Assembly (NCBI RefSeq): GCF_001548095.1
Contig: NZ_AP014815.1
Location: forward strand, 620,001 to 684,000
DNA from: Geminocystis sp. NIES-3708
GTDB lineage: Bacteria > Cyanobacteriota > Cyanobacteriia > Cyanobacteriales > Cyanobacteriaceae
Direction: 5' to 3'
Length of the DNA stretch: 64,000 nucleotides
Position numbers and translations under genes: made by a program. Below the pieces are notes generated by a model. That model made no database searches. It was not told the origin of the DNA and saw only the letters and a program-made list of their open reading frames with translations. This document shows positions 8,439 through 18,689 of this stretch, in pieces (within the stretch, counting starts at the first letter, position 1; each line of letters begins with the position of its first letter).

Positions 8439-9233
8439 TCAAATTTTAATAGTATTATCATAGCTACCACTGGCTAAATATTGACTATTAGCACAAAATA
8501 CTATACTATTTACACTATTATAATGACCATTTAAAGTCTGTTTTAATTTTCCATTACTAACATTCCAAAGTTTAATAGTATTATCCCCACTACCACTAGC
8601 TAAATATTGACCATCAGGACTAAATGCTACACTATTTATACTATCAAAATGACCAGTTAAAGTCTTTTCAATGACAAACTTTTTAAGAAATATATATTCA
8701 TATATAATTTTGTTAAATAGAGATTGTTTTTTTGTTGATAAATAACCATTAAAAGAATCTTTTCATAAATTATTATGATCTTAGATAAATTAATCTAATG
8801 ATTGTATAATTTTATTTGGCTTCTTTAGCTCTTTTATAATAATATTAATATCTTCTTTTAATTGAGAGTAAATAACTAATAATTAATTATTATTTTTGAA
8901 AATATTATAAACTTGTTGCTGAAAATTAAGACTATATTTTAAAGGCTTATTATTACTTTTTTTACCTAAATTTAACCAGCTCAAATATTCAATACTTGTA
9001 TCAGGAGAAATGATCGCTCTTAAAGTTAAAAGCCTTACCATTTACATCGTATAAATCTTATCTTTTAGGGCAAAATTAATATTATTGCGATTGAGAATTT
9101 TATCCCATTATTCACCATTAAAGTTATGATATTTCAGAGCCTGATCAATGATTTGTAAATGTTCTACTTTAATATTTACCCGTCTCGTTAAACCTTTAAC
9201 CGCTGTAATTAAGGTTTTTTCTTCTACTTCCAT
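8439..9233 (-). pseudogene. Decayed gene ending in WD40 repeats
   Basis: From ATG 9231-9233 to TGA 8439-8441 there are 265 codons in one frame, broken by stops at 9108-9110, 9042-9044, 8883-8885, 8790-8792, 8781-8783 and 8763-8765. The last 75 codons read as almost two WD40 repeats (GHFDSINSVAFSPDGQYLAS, SGDNTIKLWN, then SGSYDNTIKI). The first 41 codons read MEVEEKTLITAVKGLTRRVN and onward, a helical domain I do not recognise. WD40 repeats are normally found in sets of seven, so most of the propeller is gone. Substitution decay without obvious frameshift is the simplest reading; alternatively two separate remnants share a frame by chance. It lies between two related membrane-protein genes of the signalling cluster. 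Confidence 0.7.
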
Positions 9234-9376
9234 AAGTTTAGTATATTTTTTATCTTGTTATATATTTGATTGTTTTTTTGCCAATAAATGAGCAATTTTG
9301 GAAACTTTTTTCTCTATTCTTCCTCAAACTTTGGAGCTGGGAGGCTATATAAGCAATTTTGGATTAAGATGGCTAC

Positions 9377-9635
9377 TTAGCTATTTTGTTGATTAAATTC
9401 TAAAGAAACAAAACCTAATTTTCTCAAGTCTTTATCCTTTAAAATATGCTTTAATTTTTTCATACCTTTTGCTTGGGCATATTCTGTATCATATTCCATT
9501 ATTATCTGATTATTCTCAGTGTAAATTTTAGCGGTAATAGGATAATAACCTTGAGATTTTGGTAAATAAATATGAGCATTTTTTGAGCATCCTAAAAGTA
9601 TTGATTTTTCTCCTAAAGAAATAGTAGTTTTTCCT
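9377..9635 (-). other. Out-of-frame FHA-like tail of the VWA membrane gene
   Basis: Shifting frame by one base at the run of five T (9628-9632; five A on the coding strand) extends the upstream gene by about 84 codons to TAA at 9377-9379. The new segment reads TTISLGEKSILLGCSKNAHI, then YLPKSQGYYPITAKIY, and closely matches the C-terminal FHA-like domain of the protein at 7247-8137 (YLPKSQGYTPITAKIY). One missing A in the run would explain it. This is either a recent inactivating deletion, a sequencing error, or a translational slip site (AAA preceded by A). Confidence 0.75.
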
Positions 9636-10851
9636 TCTCATTCCAATGAACAATTAAAGAATGTTGACGGTTAAATTGTTCCATTAAAGCTATCATTAAA
9701 CCAATAAAAAATCCCAAAATTACTGTACCAATTAAACGCCCTATAATTACACTGGAATAATTAGTGATTACTACAAAAACAATCGCTCCCAATACACCAC
9801 CAATTAAACCACCAATTAAAGCTCGAACTAAGTTTAAATTCGGGACAAAAAAAGACATTCCACCTCCCACTAATGCCCCAAGTATTCCCCATCCCGTCAA
9901 CCTTGCCACAAAGGCTAAAACTTCAATATTTGCCAAGGGAAGAAAGATTAATTGCCCGATACTACCAGCCACCAATCCTGCCATTAAACTGCCAATAATC
10001 CCTAAACTGACTTCTTGAGGTGATAATAAACGGCGGTGTAAATAATGATTTTGCCCGATCATAAGAGCAAGAGATACACCTAGAGATAGTAAAGCAGTCC
10101 AAATTCCAATGCGTAAAGTGCCAAAAACTAAAGAATAACTCCCTGATTCCCCTGATTCTATCAATTGTTGACTATAAATGAGTTTTTCTGCTTGTTGGAA
10201 GGCTTGATCAAAATTTCCTGCATTGGCGAAAAATACTTTATTCTCATCCCCTGTTAGTTGCTTTAAAAACTTGGTATCAGCGTCACCCGTGGCGATCGCA
10301 ATTAAATTAATACCTTGATTTATCATCATTTTCCCTTGTCTTATGGTTTCTATGGGAGAATTAGGGATTCCATCGGTAAATAGCAATAGATTCTTCTGAA
10401 AAGTAGTTTGACTTAATTCTTGTCTCCCTGCTTCTAATCCTAAATCAATATTTGTAACACCACCATCGTTAACAAATACGATCGCTTCCTCTATTGTGTT
10501 TAAATTAGAAGTTAAAGGAGTAGTAACATGAACTTTTGTACCAAAACCAATGACTGCAATTTGATCTTGATTTTCCTTCGTTTCAGCGATAGTTAGATTT
10601 TGCCGTTTAACGAAATTTGTGGCAGCGGTTTTTACTTCCTCTAATTTTCCGTCATCCATACTACCCGAAGCATCAATCAACAAAACAATGGCTTGGGGTT
10701 GTCTTACAGGAGTGGATGCTAAAAAGGTAAAAGATAAAAATAATTCTCCCAGAAATAAAGAAGTGATTAAACAACCAATTGCACCATAAAAAGCAAAAAG
10801 TAAAGGTTTAGGTAAATTTCGACGCCAATTTCTCAATATTTTCATGATCAT
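9613..10851 (-). CDS. Membrane-anchored VWA-domain protein (frameshifted at the C-terminus)
   Basis: The open frame codes 412 residues. A membrane helix at about 15-38 (LLFAFYGAIGCLITSLFLGE) is followed by a VWA domain at about 50-220 with a full MIDAS site (LLIDASGSMDDGK, GGVTNIDLGL, LLLFTDGIPN). Five or so glycine-rich membrane helices follow at about 245-395, ending FFIGLMIALMEQFNRQH. The frame then stops early at TAG 9613-9615, where the related 296-residue protein continues into an FHA-like domain; that domain is present here one frame over. The VWA domain appears inserted between the first and second membrane helices of the shared scaffold. It is the first gene of the minus-strand signalling cluster and is divergent from clpP. 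Codon 3 (ATG) is an alternative start. Confidence 0.85.
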   Translation of the reverse strand: MIMKILRNWRRNLPKPLLFAFYGAIGCLITSLFLGELFLSFTFLASTPVRQPQAIVLLIDASGSMDDGKLEEVKTAATNFVKRQNLTIAETKENQDQIAVIGFGTKVHVTTPLTSNLNTIEEAIVFVNDGGVTNIDLGLEAGRQELSQTTFQKNLLLFTDGIPNSPIETIRQGKMMINQGINLIAIATGDADTKFLKQLTGDENKVFFANAGNFDQAFQQAEKLIYSQQLIESGESGSYSLVFGTLRIGIWTALLSLGVSLALMIGQNHYLHRRLLSPQEVSLGIIGSLMAGLVAGSIGQLIFLPLANIEVLAFVARLTGWGILGALVGGGMSFFVPNLNLVRALIGGLIGGVLGAIVFVVITNYSSVIIGRLIGTVILGFFIGLMIALMEQFNRQHSLIVHWNEKEKLLFL

Positions 10852-11011
10852 AATTTATTTTAAATTAACCTTGATTAATCTCTTGGGAATTCGATAAAAA
10901 AAGTTAATGGAATTAACAAAAATTTTGACTAAATAACCGAGATTTGTCTGAAATAGTATAATATTTAGTATAAGTACTTAAACTTGGTTTCACTGTAACT
11001 GCCAAAAAGCT

Positions 11012-11728
11012 ATGCTAGAATCGCAACCATCTCCAATTTTATCCGACAATAATCATCAACATAATCTCTACTCGATCAGAAAAGAAAATATCATTAACAA
11101 TGCTGTACCAATGGTAGTTGAATCTTCAGGTATGGGAGAAAAAGTTTTTGATATTTATTCAAGATTACTAAGAGAAAGAATTATTTTTTTAGGCACAGCT
11201 ATTGACGATAAATTAGCCGATTCTGTGGTGGCTCAATTACTCTATTTAGAAGCAGAAGATCCCACGAAAGATATTTATATTTATATTAATTCCCCCGGTG
11301 GTTCAGTTTATGCAGGTTTTGCCATTTATGATACGATGCAACACATTCAACCAGATGTTTCCACTATTTGTTATGGTATTGCCGCTAGTATGGGTGCATT
11401 TTTACTTTCAGGTGGTGCAAAAGGAAAACGTTTAGGTTTACCCAATTCTCGCTTTATGATTCATCAACCTCTTGGTGGAGCACAAGGTCAAGCCAGTGAT
11501 ATTGAAATTCAAGCAAAAGAAATTCTGTATATCAAACAAAGGTTAAATGAATTATTAGCAGAGCATACTAATCAACCCATCGAAAAGATTAGCGAAGACA
11601 CCGAAAGAGATTTTTATATGTCCTCCACCGAAGCTAAAGATTATGGACTCATTGACGAAGTTATTATCCGAGACGGTATAGATCTTCCCCTCAGTCGTCA
11701 ATCTATAGATGTCAGTGAACTTTTATAG
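11012..11728 (+). CDS. clpP: ATP-dependent Clp protease proteolytic subunit ClpP
   Basis: A 238-residue serine peptidase that forms the barrel-shaped proteolytic core and degrades proteins unfolded by ClpX. The catalytic triad is complete: Ser126 in [10 protein letters not shown], His151 in MIHQPLGG and Asp200 in TERDFYMS. The oligomerisation segment [11 protein letters not shown] is present. The first 33 residues are longer than in E. coli and an internal ATG at codon 34 is a possible start; I keep the upstream start because cyanobacterial ClpP proteins vary at this end. clpX follows after 40 bases, the arrangement known for cyanobacterial clpP2-clpX. A TATAAT at 10957-10962 is a possible -10 element. 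Confidence 0.97.
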   Translation: MLESQPSPILSDNNHQHNLYSIRKENIINNAVPMVVESSGMGEKVFDIYSRLLRERIIFLGTAIDDKLADSVVAQLLYLEAEDPTKDIYIYINSPGGSVYAGFAIYDTMQHIQPDVSTICYGIAASMGAFLLSGGAKGKRLGLPNSRFMIHQPLGGAQGQASDIEIQAKEILYIKQRLNELLAEHTNQPIEKISEDTERDFYMSSTEAKDYGLIDEVIIRDGIDLPLSRQSIDVSELL

Positions 11729-11768
11729 TTATCTATTTTTTTAATATTTATTTTTTAATTTTAATTTT

Positions 11769-13112
11769 ATGGCTAAGTACGACTCTCATCTAAAATGTTC
11801 ATTCTGTGGTAAATCTCAAGAACAAGTACGAAAATTAATCGCAGGACCTGGGGTTTATATTTGTGATGAGTGTGTAGAATTATGTAACGAGATTTTAGAA
11901 GAAGAATTAATGCCCTCAAGCAGATCCAATGATCATTTAAAATCAAAACCCCATCATAAATCCACTAATACCACTAATAACCGCAAACCTCTTTCTTTCC
12001 ATAAATTGCCAAAACCTATCGAAATTAAACAAAAATTAGATGATTTCGTGATCGGGCAAGATGAAGCGAAAAAAGTACTCTCTGTTGCTGTTTATAATCA
12101 TTATAAACGTCTAACTGTGACTCAACAGGATCAAGACTTTGGAATTAATTCTGACAATTCTGTAGAATTACAAAAATCAAATATTCTCTTAATTGGTCCT
12201 ACAGGTTCAGGTAAAACCCTCTTAGCACAAACTCTGGCAAAAATTCTCGATGTACCCTTTGCTATAGCTGACGCTACCACTCTCACAGAAGCAGGATATG
12301 TAGGAGAAGATGTAGAAAATATCCTTTTACGTTTATTACAAGTAGCGAACTTAGATTTAGAGGAAGCTCAAAGAGGGATCATTTATATTGATGAAATCGA
12401 TAAAATCGCTCGTAAAAGTGAAAATCCTTCTATAACCAGAGATGTTTCTGGGGAGGGAGTACAACAAGCATTATTAAAAATGTTGGAAGGTACAGTAGCC
12501 AATGTACCACCTCAAGGCGGTAGAAAACACCCTTATCAAGACTGTATAACTATCGATACGAGTAATATTTTATTTATCTGTGGTGGAGCTTTTGTCGGCT
12601 TAGATAAAATCATTGAACAAAATAAAGAGAAAAAAGTTTTAGGTTTTGAAATTCCCCCTGACACTATTAGTAAAGAACAACGAGTTTCCGAAGCCGCTCG
12701 TCAATTACAACCTGATGATTTAGTTCGTTTTGGTTTAATTCCTGAATTTGCAGGACGTTTGCCCGTTGTTGCCGTTTTAGATTCTTTGAATGAAGAAACC
12801 TTAATTTCGATTCTCACCCAACCTCGCAATGCTTTAGTTAAACAGTTTCAAAAATTAATCGGTATGGATAATGTCACTTTAGATTTTGAACCTGAAGCCA
12901 TTCAGGCGATCGCTCAAGAAGCCTACCGACGTAAGACAGGAGCAAGGGCATTAAGAGGAATTGTAGAGGAAATCATGTTAGATGTTATGTATGAACTACC
13001 TTCTCGACAAGATGTTCAACATTGTGTTATTACAAAAGAAATGGTGGATAAACGCAGTACCGCAGAATTGTTGCTTCATCCATCATCTTTACCTAAACCA
13101 GAATCAGCTTAA
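11769..13112 (+). CDS. clpX: ATP-dependent Clp protease ATP-binding subunit ClpX
   Basis: A 447-residue AAA+ unfoldase that recognises, unfolds and feeds substrates to ClpP. The N-terminal zinc-binding domain has Cys10, Cys13, Cys32 and Cys35. Walker A is GPTGSGKT at 143-150, Walker B is IIYIDEIDK near 210, and the sensor and pore segments ([34 protein letters not shown]) are all present. Length is normal for the family, with a cyanobacterial linker of about 40 polar residues (48-75) between zinc domain and AAA+ module. It is co-directional with clpP, 40 bases away, and almost certainly in the same transcript. Confidence 0.98.
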   Translation: MAKYDSHLKCSFCGKSQEQVRKLIAGPGVYICDECVELCNEILEEELMPSSRSNDHLKSKPHHKSTNTTNNRKPLSFHKLPKPIEIKQKLDDFVIGQDEAKKVLSVAVYNHYKRLTVTQQDQDFGINSDNSVELQKSNILLIGPTGSGKTLLAQTLAKILDVPFAIADATTLTEAGYVGEDVENILLRLLQVANLDLEEAQRGIIYIDEIDKIARKSENPSITRDVSGEGVQQALLKMLEGTVANVPPQGGRKHPYQDCITIDTSNILFICGGAFVGLDKIIEQNKEKKVLGFEIPPDTISKEQRVSEAARQLQPDDLVRFGLIPEFAGRLPVVAVLDSLNEETLISILTQPRNALVKQFQKLIGMDNVTLDFEPEAIQAIAQEAYRRKTGARALRGIVEEIMLDVMYELPSRQDVQHCVITKEMVDKRSTAELLLHPSSLPKPESA

Positions 13113-13214
13113 TTCCTAATCTGAGAATGAATAGTAGTTACCCAAGTAATAAATGACTAAATCAAATTTAATGTAATAATTAAGTTTTAAATTCTAATTC
13201 CTAATTTTAAAGAA

Positions 13215-14060
13215 ATGACTTCTAAAACTGCCGTTTCTACCACTCGATTAAAGTCTCGCCGTGATGAAATTAAAAATCAACGTAGATGGGAAAATTTCCT
13301 AGCGTCTAGTCGTAGTTTGATGATTATGTCCTTAACAGGAGTGGTTTTTTGGGTTTTAACCCTTCCTCATTGGGTGATAAAGGATAGTCAACAAATTAAT
13401 TTACAGGGTAATGATTTACTTAGTGATGAAGAGCTTCGTAGCCTAATTCCTTTGGAATATCCTCAATCCCTCTTAAAATTATCAACTTCTAAATTAACTG
13501 AAGATTTACAAAAAAAAGTTCCCTTAGCCAATATTGTTGTCACAAGGGAATTATTACCTCCAAGTCTCACTCTTAAAGTGAAGGAAAAAAAACCTGTAGC
13601 TATAGCTTTTGCTACGGTAGTATCTCCAAAAACAAAAAAACTAGAATTTAAGAAAATTGGATACGTTGATATGGATGGTATTTTTGTTTCTAGTGATGTT
13701 TATCAGAAGTTGCAAAAAAAGACTGAGCTACTCCCTAATCTTAAAATTCTAGGGACACCACAAGTTTATTTACCTTATTGGCAAGATTTATATCGATTAA
13801 TTAATCAATCTACCGTGAAAATTACGGAAATAGATTGGCAAAATCCTACAAATCTTGTTTTAAACACTGAGTTAGGAAAAGTTCATATTGGTGCTTATAA
13901 CTCAAACTTTCCCCAGCAACTAATGGTTTTAGAAAAACTCAAAATAATTACTTCTAAAATTCCTAAAGAGAGAATTATTTATATTGATCTGACTGATCCA
14001 GAAATACCTTCTATTAAAGAAAAAAAACCTCAAAAAGAAGAAAAATTAGTTAAACAATAG
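13215..14060 (+). CDS. ftsQ: Cell division protein FtsQ/DivIB
   Basis: A 281-residue bitopic membrane protein. A cytosolic basic segment (1-38) precedes one membrane helix at about 38-57, then a POTRA domain at about 58-132 (INLQGNDLLSDEELRSLIP and so on) and an FtsQ-type beta domain to about 265. It links early and late divisome proteins. In many cyanobacteria ftsQ is followed by ftsZ; here the next gene is a convergent HNH nuclease and ftsZ is not in the window. It lies 102 bases after clpX on the same strand. The Lys-rich tail (IKEKKPQKEEK) is likely disordered. Confidence 0.88.
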   Translation: MTSKTAVSTTRLKSRRDEIKNQRRWENFLASSRSLMIMSLTGVVFWVLTLPHWVIKDSQQINLQGNDLLSDEELRSLIPLEYPQSLLKLSTSKLTEDLQKKVPLANIVVTRELLPPSLTLKVKEKKPVAIAFATVVSPKTKKLEFKKIGYVDMDGIFVSSDVYQKLQKKTELLPNLKILGTPQVYLPYWQDLYRLINQSTVKITEIDWQNPTNLVLNTELGKVHIGAYNSNFPQQLMVLEKLKIITSKIPKERIIYIDLTDPEIPSIKEKKPQKEEKLVKQ

Positions 14061-14251
14061 GTGATTATATAGCGAAAAATAAGTTGATTAGGACATTATG
14101 AAACCCAAGAGAGCAACTATAGTTTCTATTTTATCTTTGTTCCTTGCCCTTTGCTATAATGATTTTTTAGAATAAAATTGTGTATTTTTTGTTAAAAATA
14201 GTATTTTTCGACCCGTTATTTTAGAAATGGCTGTAACTTATTCAGCGAAGC

Positions 14252-14749
14252 CTAAATACCAATAACATATTTACGCCATTCATGATTAAGGTTACCTTTT
14301 GTACATTTAGCAATTTCGAAATGAAGACTGCTATAGGGTTTTCTCGGTTGTTTGTGTAAAACCATTTGAGCTTCTTTTGGAGTTCTGTTACCTTTTTTTA
14401 TATTGCAACGAACACAAGCCGCCACCAAATTTTCCCAGCTATCAGCACCACCACGAGATTTAGGTATGATGTGATCTAAAGTTAACTGATCTCCTTTATG
14501 GTTACAATATTGACAAGTATTTTTGTCTCTTTCAAGAACGTTTCTGCGAGTAAGAGGAATATCTTTATAAGGTACTTTAACGTAATGTCGTAGTCTAATT
14601 ACCGACGGAAAAACAAAGGTTTGACAAATGAATGCGTTGTGATGTTCTAATTGTTCTGCTTTACCTTTAATTAATAAAATAACCGCTCTTTTCCAGCTAG
14701 TAATATTGAGGGGTTCATAGGAAGCATTTAAAACTAAAACCTTACTCAT
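14252..14749 (-). CDS. HNH endonuclease family protein
   Basis: A 165-residue protein with an intact HNH nuclease core: CQYC zinc knuckle, LTLDHIIPKSRGGADSWENL (the conserved Asp-His and the downstream Asn) and CVRCNIKKGNRTP with the second CxxC. The N-terminal part (MSKVLVLNASYEPLNITSWK) and a downstream basic segment are typical of a widespread single-copy HNH family of cyanobacteria. Catalytic residues suggest metal-dependent DNA cleavage, but the physiological role of this family is not settled. It stands alone, convergent with ftsQ, with no methylase partner, which argues against a restriction system. Confidence 0.9.
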   Translation of the reverse strand: MSKVLVLNASYEPLNITSWKRAVILLIKGKAEQLEHHNAFICQTFVFPSVIRLRHYVKVPYKDIPLTRRNVLERDKNTCQYCNHKGDQLTLDHIIPKSRGGADSWENLVAACVRCNIKKGNRTPKEAQMVLHKQPRKPYSSLHFEIAKCTKGNLNHEWRKYVIGI

Positions 14750-14937
14750 AAACGTTTTACTCTCAGGGATTTATTGCCGATGGTAACACAAACAAGTAAG
14801 AATTAACAATTAATAAAAGTCTATTACTTTGATCAAAAGTTGATGGAAAAAGTGCAAAATTTAGGTAAAGTAAATGGTGCAAGACTGTCATTTAACAATC
14901 TCACACCACAACATTCGATATTAAAGAAAAAAGTTAA

Positions 14938-15568
<631 letters not shown>

Positions 15569-16561
15569 ATGATAAATTGCGATTTAGAAGGAAAAACCTT
15601 AAAAGTAGGATTAGTCGGTACAGGATACGCTGCCCAACGAAGAGCAGAGGCTTTTCAGAATTCTTCTTCCAGTGAATTAATCTCAGTAGTCGGCAATAGT
15701 GTCGAAAATACCCAAAGTTTCTGTAATACTTATAATATTAATTCCATGAGCAGTTGGCAAGAATTAGTTAATGATTCTAGTCTTGATTTAATCTGTATCT
15801 GTAACGTTAATCGAGATCACGGTTCAATTGTTCGAGGTGCATTATTAGCCGACAAACACGTTATCGTCGAGTATCCTTTAACTGTTAACCCCGAAGAAGC
15901 AGACAGTTTAATTAATTTAGCAAGACAAAAACAAAAATTACTTCATGTAGAACATATTGAAATTTTAGGCGGAGTACATCAAGCCCTCAAAAAACATTTA
16001 TCAGACATTGGCACACCTTTTTTAGCTCGTTATAGTACTATTTTATCAAAACAGAAAGTTGCCCCTCATTGGACTTATAGCTACGATTACTATGGCTTTC
16101 CATTTATCGCAGCAGTCTCTCGAATTAACCGCTTTACAGATTTATTCGGTGAAGTAGAAACTGTTAACTGTAATGCTCGTTTTTGGGATGCCCCCGAAAA
16201 TGGTTATTTTTCTTCTTGTTGGTGTCAAGCACAGTTATCATTTAAAAACAAAATGATGGTAACAATCACTTATGGTAAAGGAGAAAAATTTAAAACTAGC
16301 GATCGCACCTTAGAAATTTATGGTGATGAAGGTACAATTTTATTTGAAGGAGAAAAAGGCAAAATTATCAGAGGCAAAGAAGAAATAGAGATAGAAGTAG
16401 ATAGTCGTCGAGGATTATTTGCCCAAGATACACAAATAGTTTTAGAACATTTAACCACAGGAAAATCATTATATATTGAGAATACCGCTAGTGCTTATAG
16501 TTTAAAAGTGGCTAACGCTACCCTACAATCTTATAAAAATCGAGAAATTATCAACTTATAA
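15569..16561 (+). CDS. bvdR: Biliverdin reductase BvdR
   Basis: A 330-residue Gfo/Idh/MocA-family oxidoreductase. The N-terminal Rossmann fold opens with KVGLVGTGYAAQRRAEAF, a signature of cyanobacterial BvdR, and the segments HVEHIEILGGVHQALKK, FPFIAAVSRINRFTDLFGEV and SRRGLFAQDT also follow the known Synechocystis enzyme as I remember it. BvdR reduces biliverdin IX-alpha to bilirubin with NADPH and affects phycobiliprotein chromophore supply. It stands alone between petF and a secreted-type protein gene. The Gfo/Idh/MocA assignment is certain; the BvdR identity rests on remembered sequence similarity. Confidence 0.9.
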   Translation: MINCDLEGKTLKVGLVGTGYAAQRRAEAFQNSSSSELISVVGNSVENTQSFCNTYNINSMSSWQELVNDSSLDLICICNVNRDHGSIVRGALLADKHVIVEYPLTVNPEEADSLINLARQKQKLLHVEHIEILGGVHQALKKHLSDIGTPFLARYSTILSKQKVAPHWTYSYDYYGFPFIAAVSRINRFTDLFGEVETVNCNARFWDAPENGYFSSCWCQAQLSFKNKMMVTITYGKGEKFKTSDRTLEIYGDEGTILFEGEKGKIIRGKEEIEIEVDSRRGLFAQDTQIVLEHLTTGKSLYIENTASAYSLKVANATLQSYKNREIINL

Positions 16562-16679
16562 ATAAAAGCAATATTAAAATTTATTGTTCATTGTTCATTG
16601 TTGATTATCCATTGTTACAATAACGTAGAATTATTTTTTTTCTTAACTTTTAAATCTCACCATCATAACTACCCAAAAT

Positions 16680-18629
16680 ATGAATACTATTGATATAGAA
16701 GCAATACAGGCAAAATTTGATGAAATTGTCAAAAATTTTGGCACAACACAAGATGATTTTATTCCCGAAGACTTTATTAACGAAAATTCAGTTATTTTAG
16801 AGGAAATTAATGGAGGTAGTGGTGTACAAAAAGTGTTCTTAACAGTAACAACTTTTGATGATCAAAATGATGGTAATGCTTCCAATGGTTTATCTCTAAG
16901 AGATGCCGTATTAATAGCACAAAGAGATCCTCGTAGAGAGTATGTAATTAATTTACCTGAAGGCACATATAATTTAACTATTGAAGGTAATCAAGATTTC
17001 CTTTTTCAAGAACAATCAGAAACCAATTTAGGGCAATTTGATAATATTGTTGCTCGTAGTGGAGACTTGGATATTGAAACTAGAATTACTATTATTGGGT
17101 CTAATCCTAACAATACCATTATTGACGCTAGTACATTAGGCGATCGCATTTTTGATGTTAGAGAGAATGGATTTTTAAGTTTACAAAATATAACTATTCA
17201 AAATGGTATAACTTTAGGCACTTTTGCTGAAGATAGTATTGAACCATTAGATCCCGATTCCTTTGCTGGAGGTGGTATCAGAATAGATATAAATGGTGCA
17301 GGAGAAATAAATAACAGTATAATAAAAGGTAATCAGACTCGTTGGGATCGTGTAACTCAAGAAGCCAATATTAATGGTGGTGGTATCTCTAATGAAGGAT
17401 TACTAACCATTAATAACACAACCATTATTGATAATAGTTCTGAGGTTAATGCTGGAGGTATTTATAATTCAGGAAATCTACAAATTACTAACAGTAGTGT
17501 CGCCAATAATTCGGCAAATGTCTTCATTTTTTATGTAGATAAAATAGAAGGAGGGGGAGGAATCCTCAATACTAATGGTGGAACATTAATTGTTACTAAT
17601 AGCACCATTTCAGGGAATAAAACAATTCTTTCAGGTAACGAGACTCAGACTTTTCCTAATGGTGCTGGTGGTGGTGGTATCTTATCAGATGGTGGTCCTG
17701 CTGTAATTATTAATTCTACGATTGTCAATAATAATGCCCCTGTGGGTGCTGGTATTTTGATTAGTAAACCTGAAGATGGAGAAGCAACTCCAGCAATCTT
17801 ACAAAATAGTATAGTCGCTTTAAATCAAAATATCACATCAGGCAATACTTTTAGTAGTGATATTGAAGGTTTTTTTGAGCTAAATAGTTCTTATAATCTA
17901 ATTGGTAACGCTAATGGTATTTTATTTGACGGCATTGAAAATAATAAAGTTGGTACTATTACAAATCCCTTAGATCCCAATATTGGTCCTCTTCAATTTA
18001 ATGGTGGTTTAACTCCTACTCATGCTTTATTAGAAAATAGCCCTGCTATTAATGCTGGTAGTAACGCGATCGCTAATGGTGAACAGTTAAATTTAAACCC
18101 TTTAACCACAGATCAAAGAGGCTATGATCGTATTGTCAATGGTACGGTGGACATTGGTAGCTATGAGTTTTATCAAAATAGTTCTTTATTAAATACTCCT
18201 ATTTATCGTTTTCAGAATACGTCTTTACCCGGTACTTATTTATTTGCGGGGGAAGGTGAAAGACAAAGTATTAAACAAAATAATCCTAATTTCGTAGAAG
18301 AAGGTTTTGCTTTTAGTGTAGCAGTGCAACCTGGAGATGATTTAATTCCTATTTATCGTTTTCAAAATACTTCTATTGCTGGTACATATTTATATACAGG
18401 AGAACAAGAAAGACAAAGTATTAAACAAAATAATCCTAACTTTGTAGAAGAAGGTTTGGCTTTTTATGTTTTTGGCTCACAATCAAATGAAGGGCAAAGT
18501 TTTTATCGTTTTCAAAATAGCGATCTCCCAGGTACATATTTATTTGTAGGCGGTGGAGAAAGATTAAATATCAAAGAAAATTTCCCCAACTTTATTGAAG
18601 AAGGTATTGCTTTTAAAGCAGGAGTTTAA
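16680..18629 (+). CDS. Beta-helix protein with choice-of-anchor-like region and three C-terminal YRFQNT repeats
   Basis: A 649-residue protein with three parts. Residues about 55-120 resemble the CSLREA-type start of secreted beta-helix proteins (GLSLRDAVLIAQRDPRREYV, LPEGTYNLT). Residues 120-430 form a right-handed parallel beta-helix with repeated GGGI, NSTI and TISGN turns. Residues about 430-500 have the GGLTPTHALLENSPAINAGS and DIGSYEF signature of choice-of-anchor Q regions. The last 150 residues are three repeats of about 50 residues, each built on YRFQNTS..PGTYLF.GE.ER and NPNFVEEG.AF. No N-terminal signal peptide is visible, as is common for type I-exported cyanobacterial proteins, so it is probably a cell-surface or secreted protein. 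Function unknown. Confidence 0.8.
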   Translation: MNTIDIEAIQAKFDEIVKNFGTTQDDFIPEDFINENSVILEEINGGSGVQKVFLTVTTFDDQNDGNASNGLSLRDAVLIAQRDPRREYVINLPEGTYNLTIEGNQDFLFQEQSETNLGQFDNIVARSGDLDIETRITIIGSNPNNTIIDASTLGDRIFDVRENGFLSLQNITIQNGITLGTFAEDSIEPLDPDSFAGGGIRIDINGAGEINNSIIKGNQTRWDRVTQEANINGGGISNEGLLTINNTTIIDNSSEVNAGGIYNSGNLQITNSSVANNSANVFIFYVDKIEGGGGILNTNGGTLIVTNSTISGNKTILSGNETQTFPNGAGGGGILSDGGPAVIINSTIVNNNAPVGAGILISKPEDGEATPAILQNSIVALNQNITSGNTFSSDIEGFFELNSSYNLIGNANGILFDGIENNKVGTITNPLDPNIGPLQFNGGLTPTHALLENSPAINAGSNAIANGEQLNLNPLTTDQRGYDRIVNGTVDIGSYEFYQNSSLLNTPIYRFQNTSLPGTYLFAGEGERQSIKQNNPNFVEEGFAFSVAVQPGDDLIPIYRFQNTSIAGTYLYTGEQERQSIKQNNPNFVEEGLAFYVFGSQSNEGQSFYRFQNSDLPGTYLFVGGGERLNIKENFPNFIEEGIAFKAGV

Positions 18630-18689
18630 ATCAATTAATAATTAACAATTAGTTAGGAATGGGAATTAAATAACTTAATTAAGTCGATA

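Noticed and set aside
8439-9233. Stop-codon reassignment or read-through as an explanation for the six in-frame stops
   Set aside because: All other genes in the window use TAA, TAG and TGA as normal stops and no suppressor feature is seen; decay is simpler.
9764-10018. Plus-strand frame of 84 residues opposite the membrane VWA gene
   Set aside because: Antisense of glycine-rich membrane helices gives a Pro/Thr-rich frame by chance.
14061-14251. tRNA gene search in the gap after ftsQ and in the other gaps
   Set aside because: No cloverleaf-compatible sequence with a TTCGA-type T loop was found by eye.
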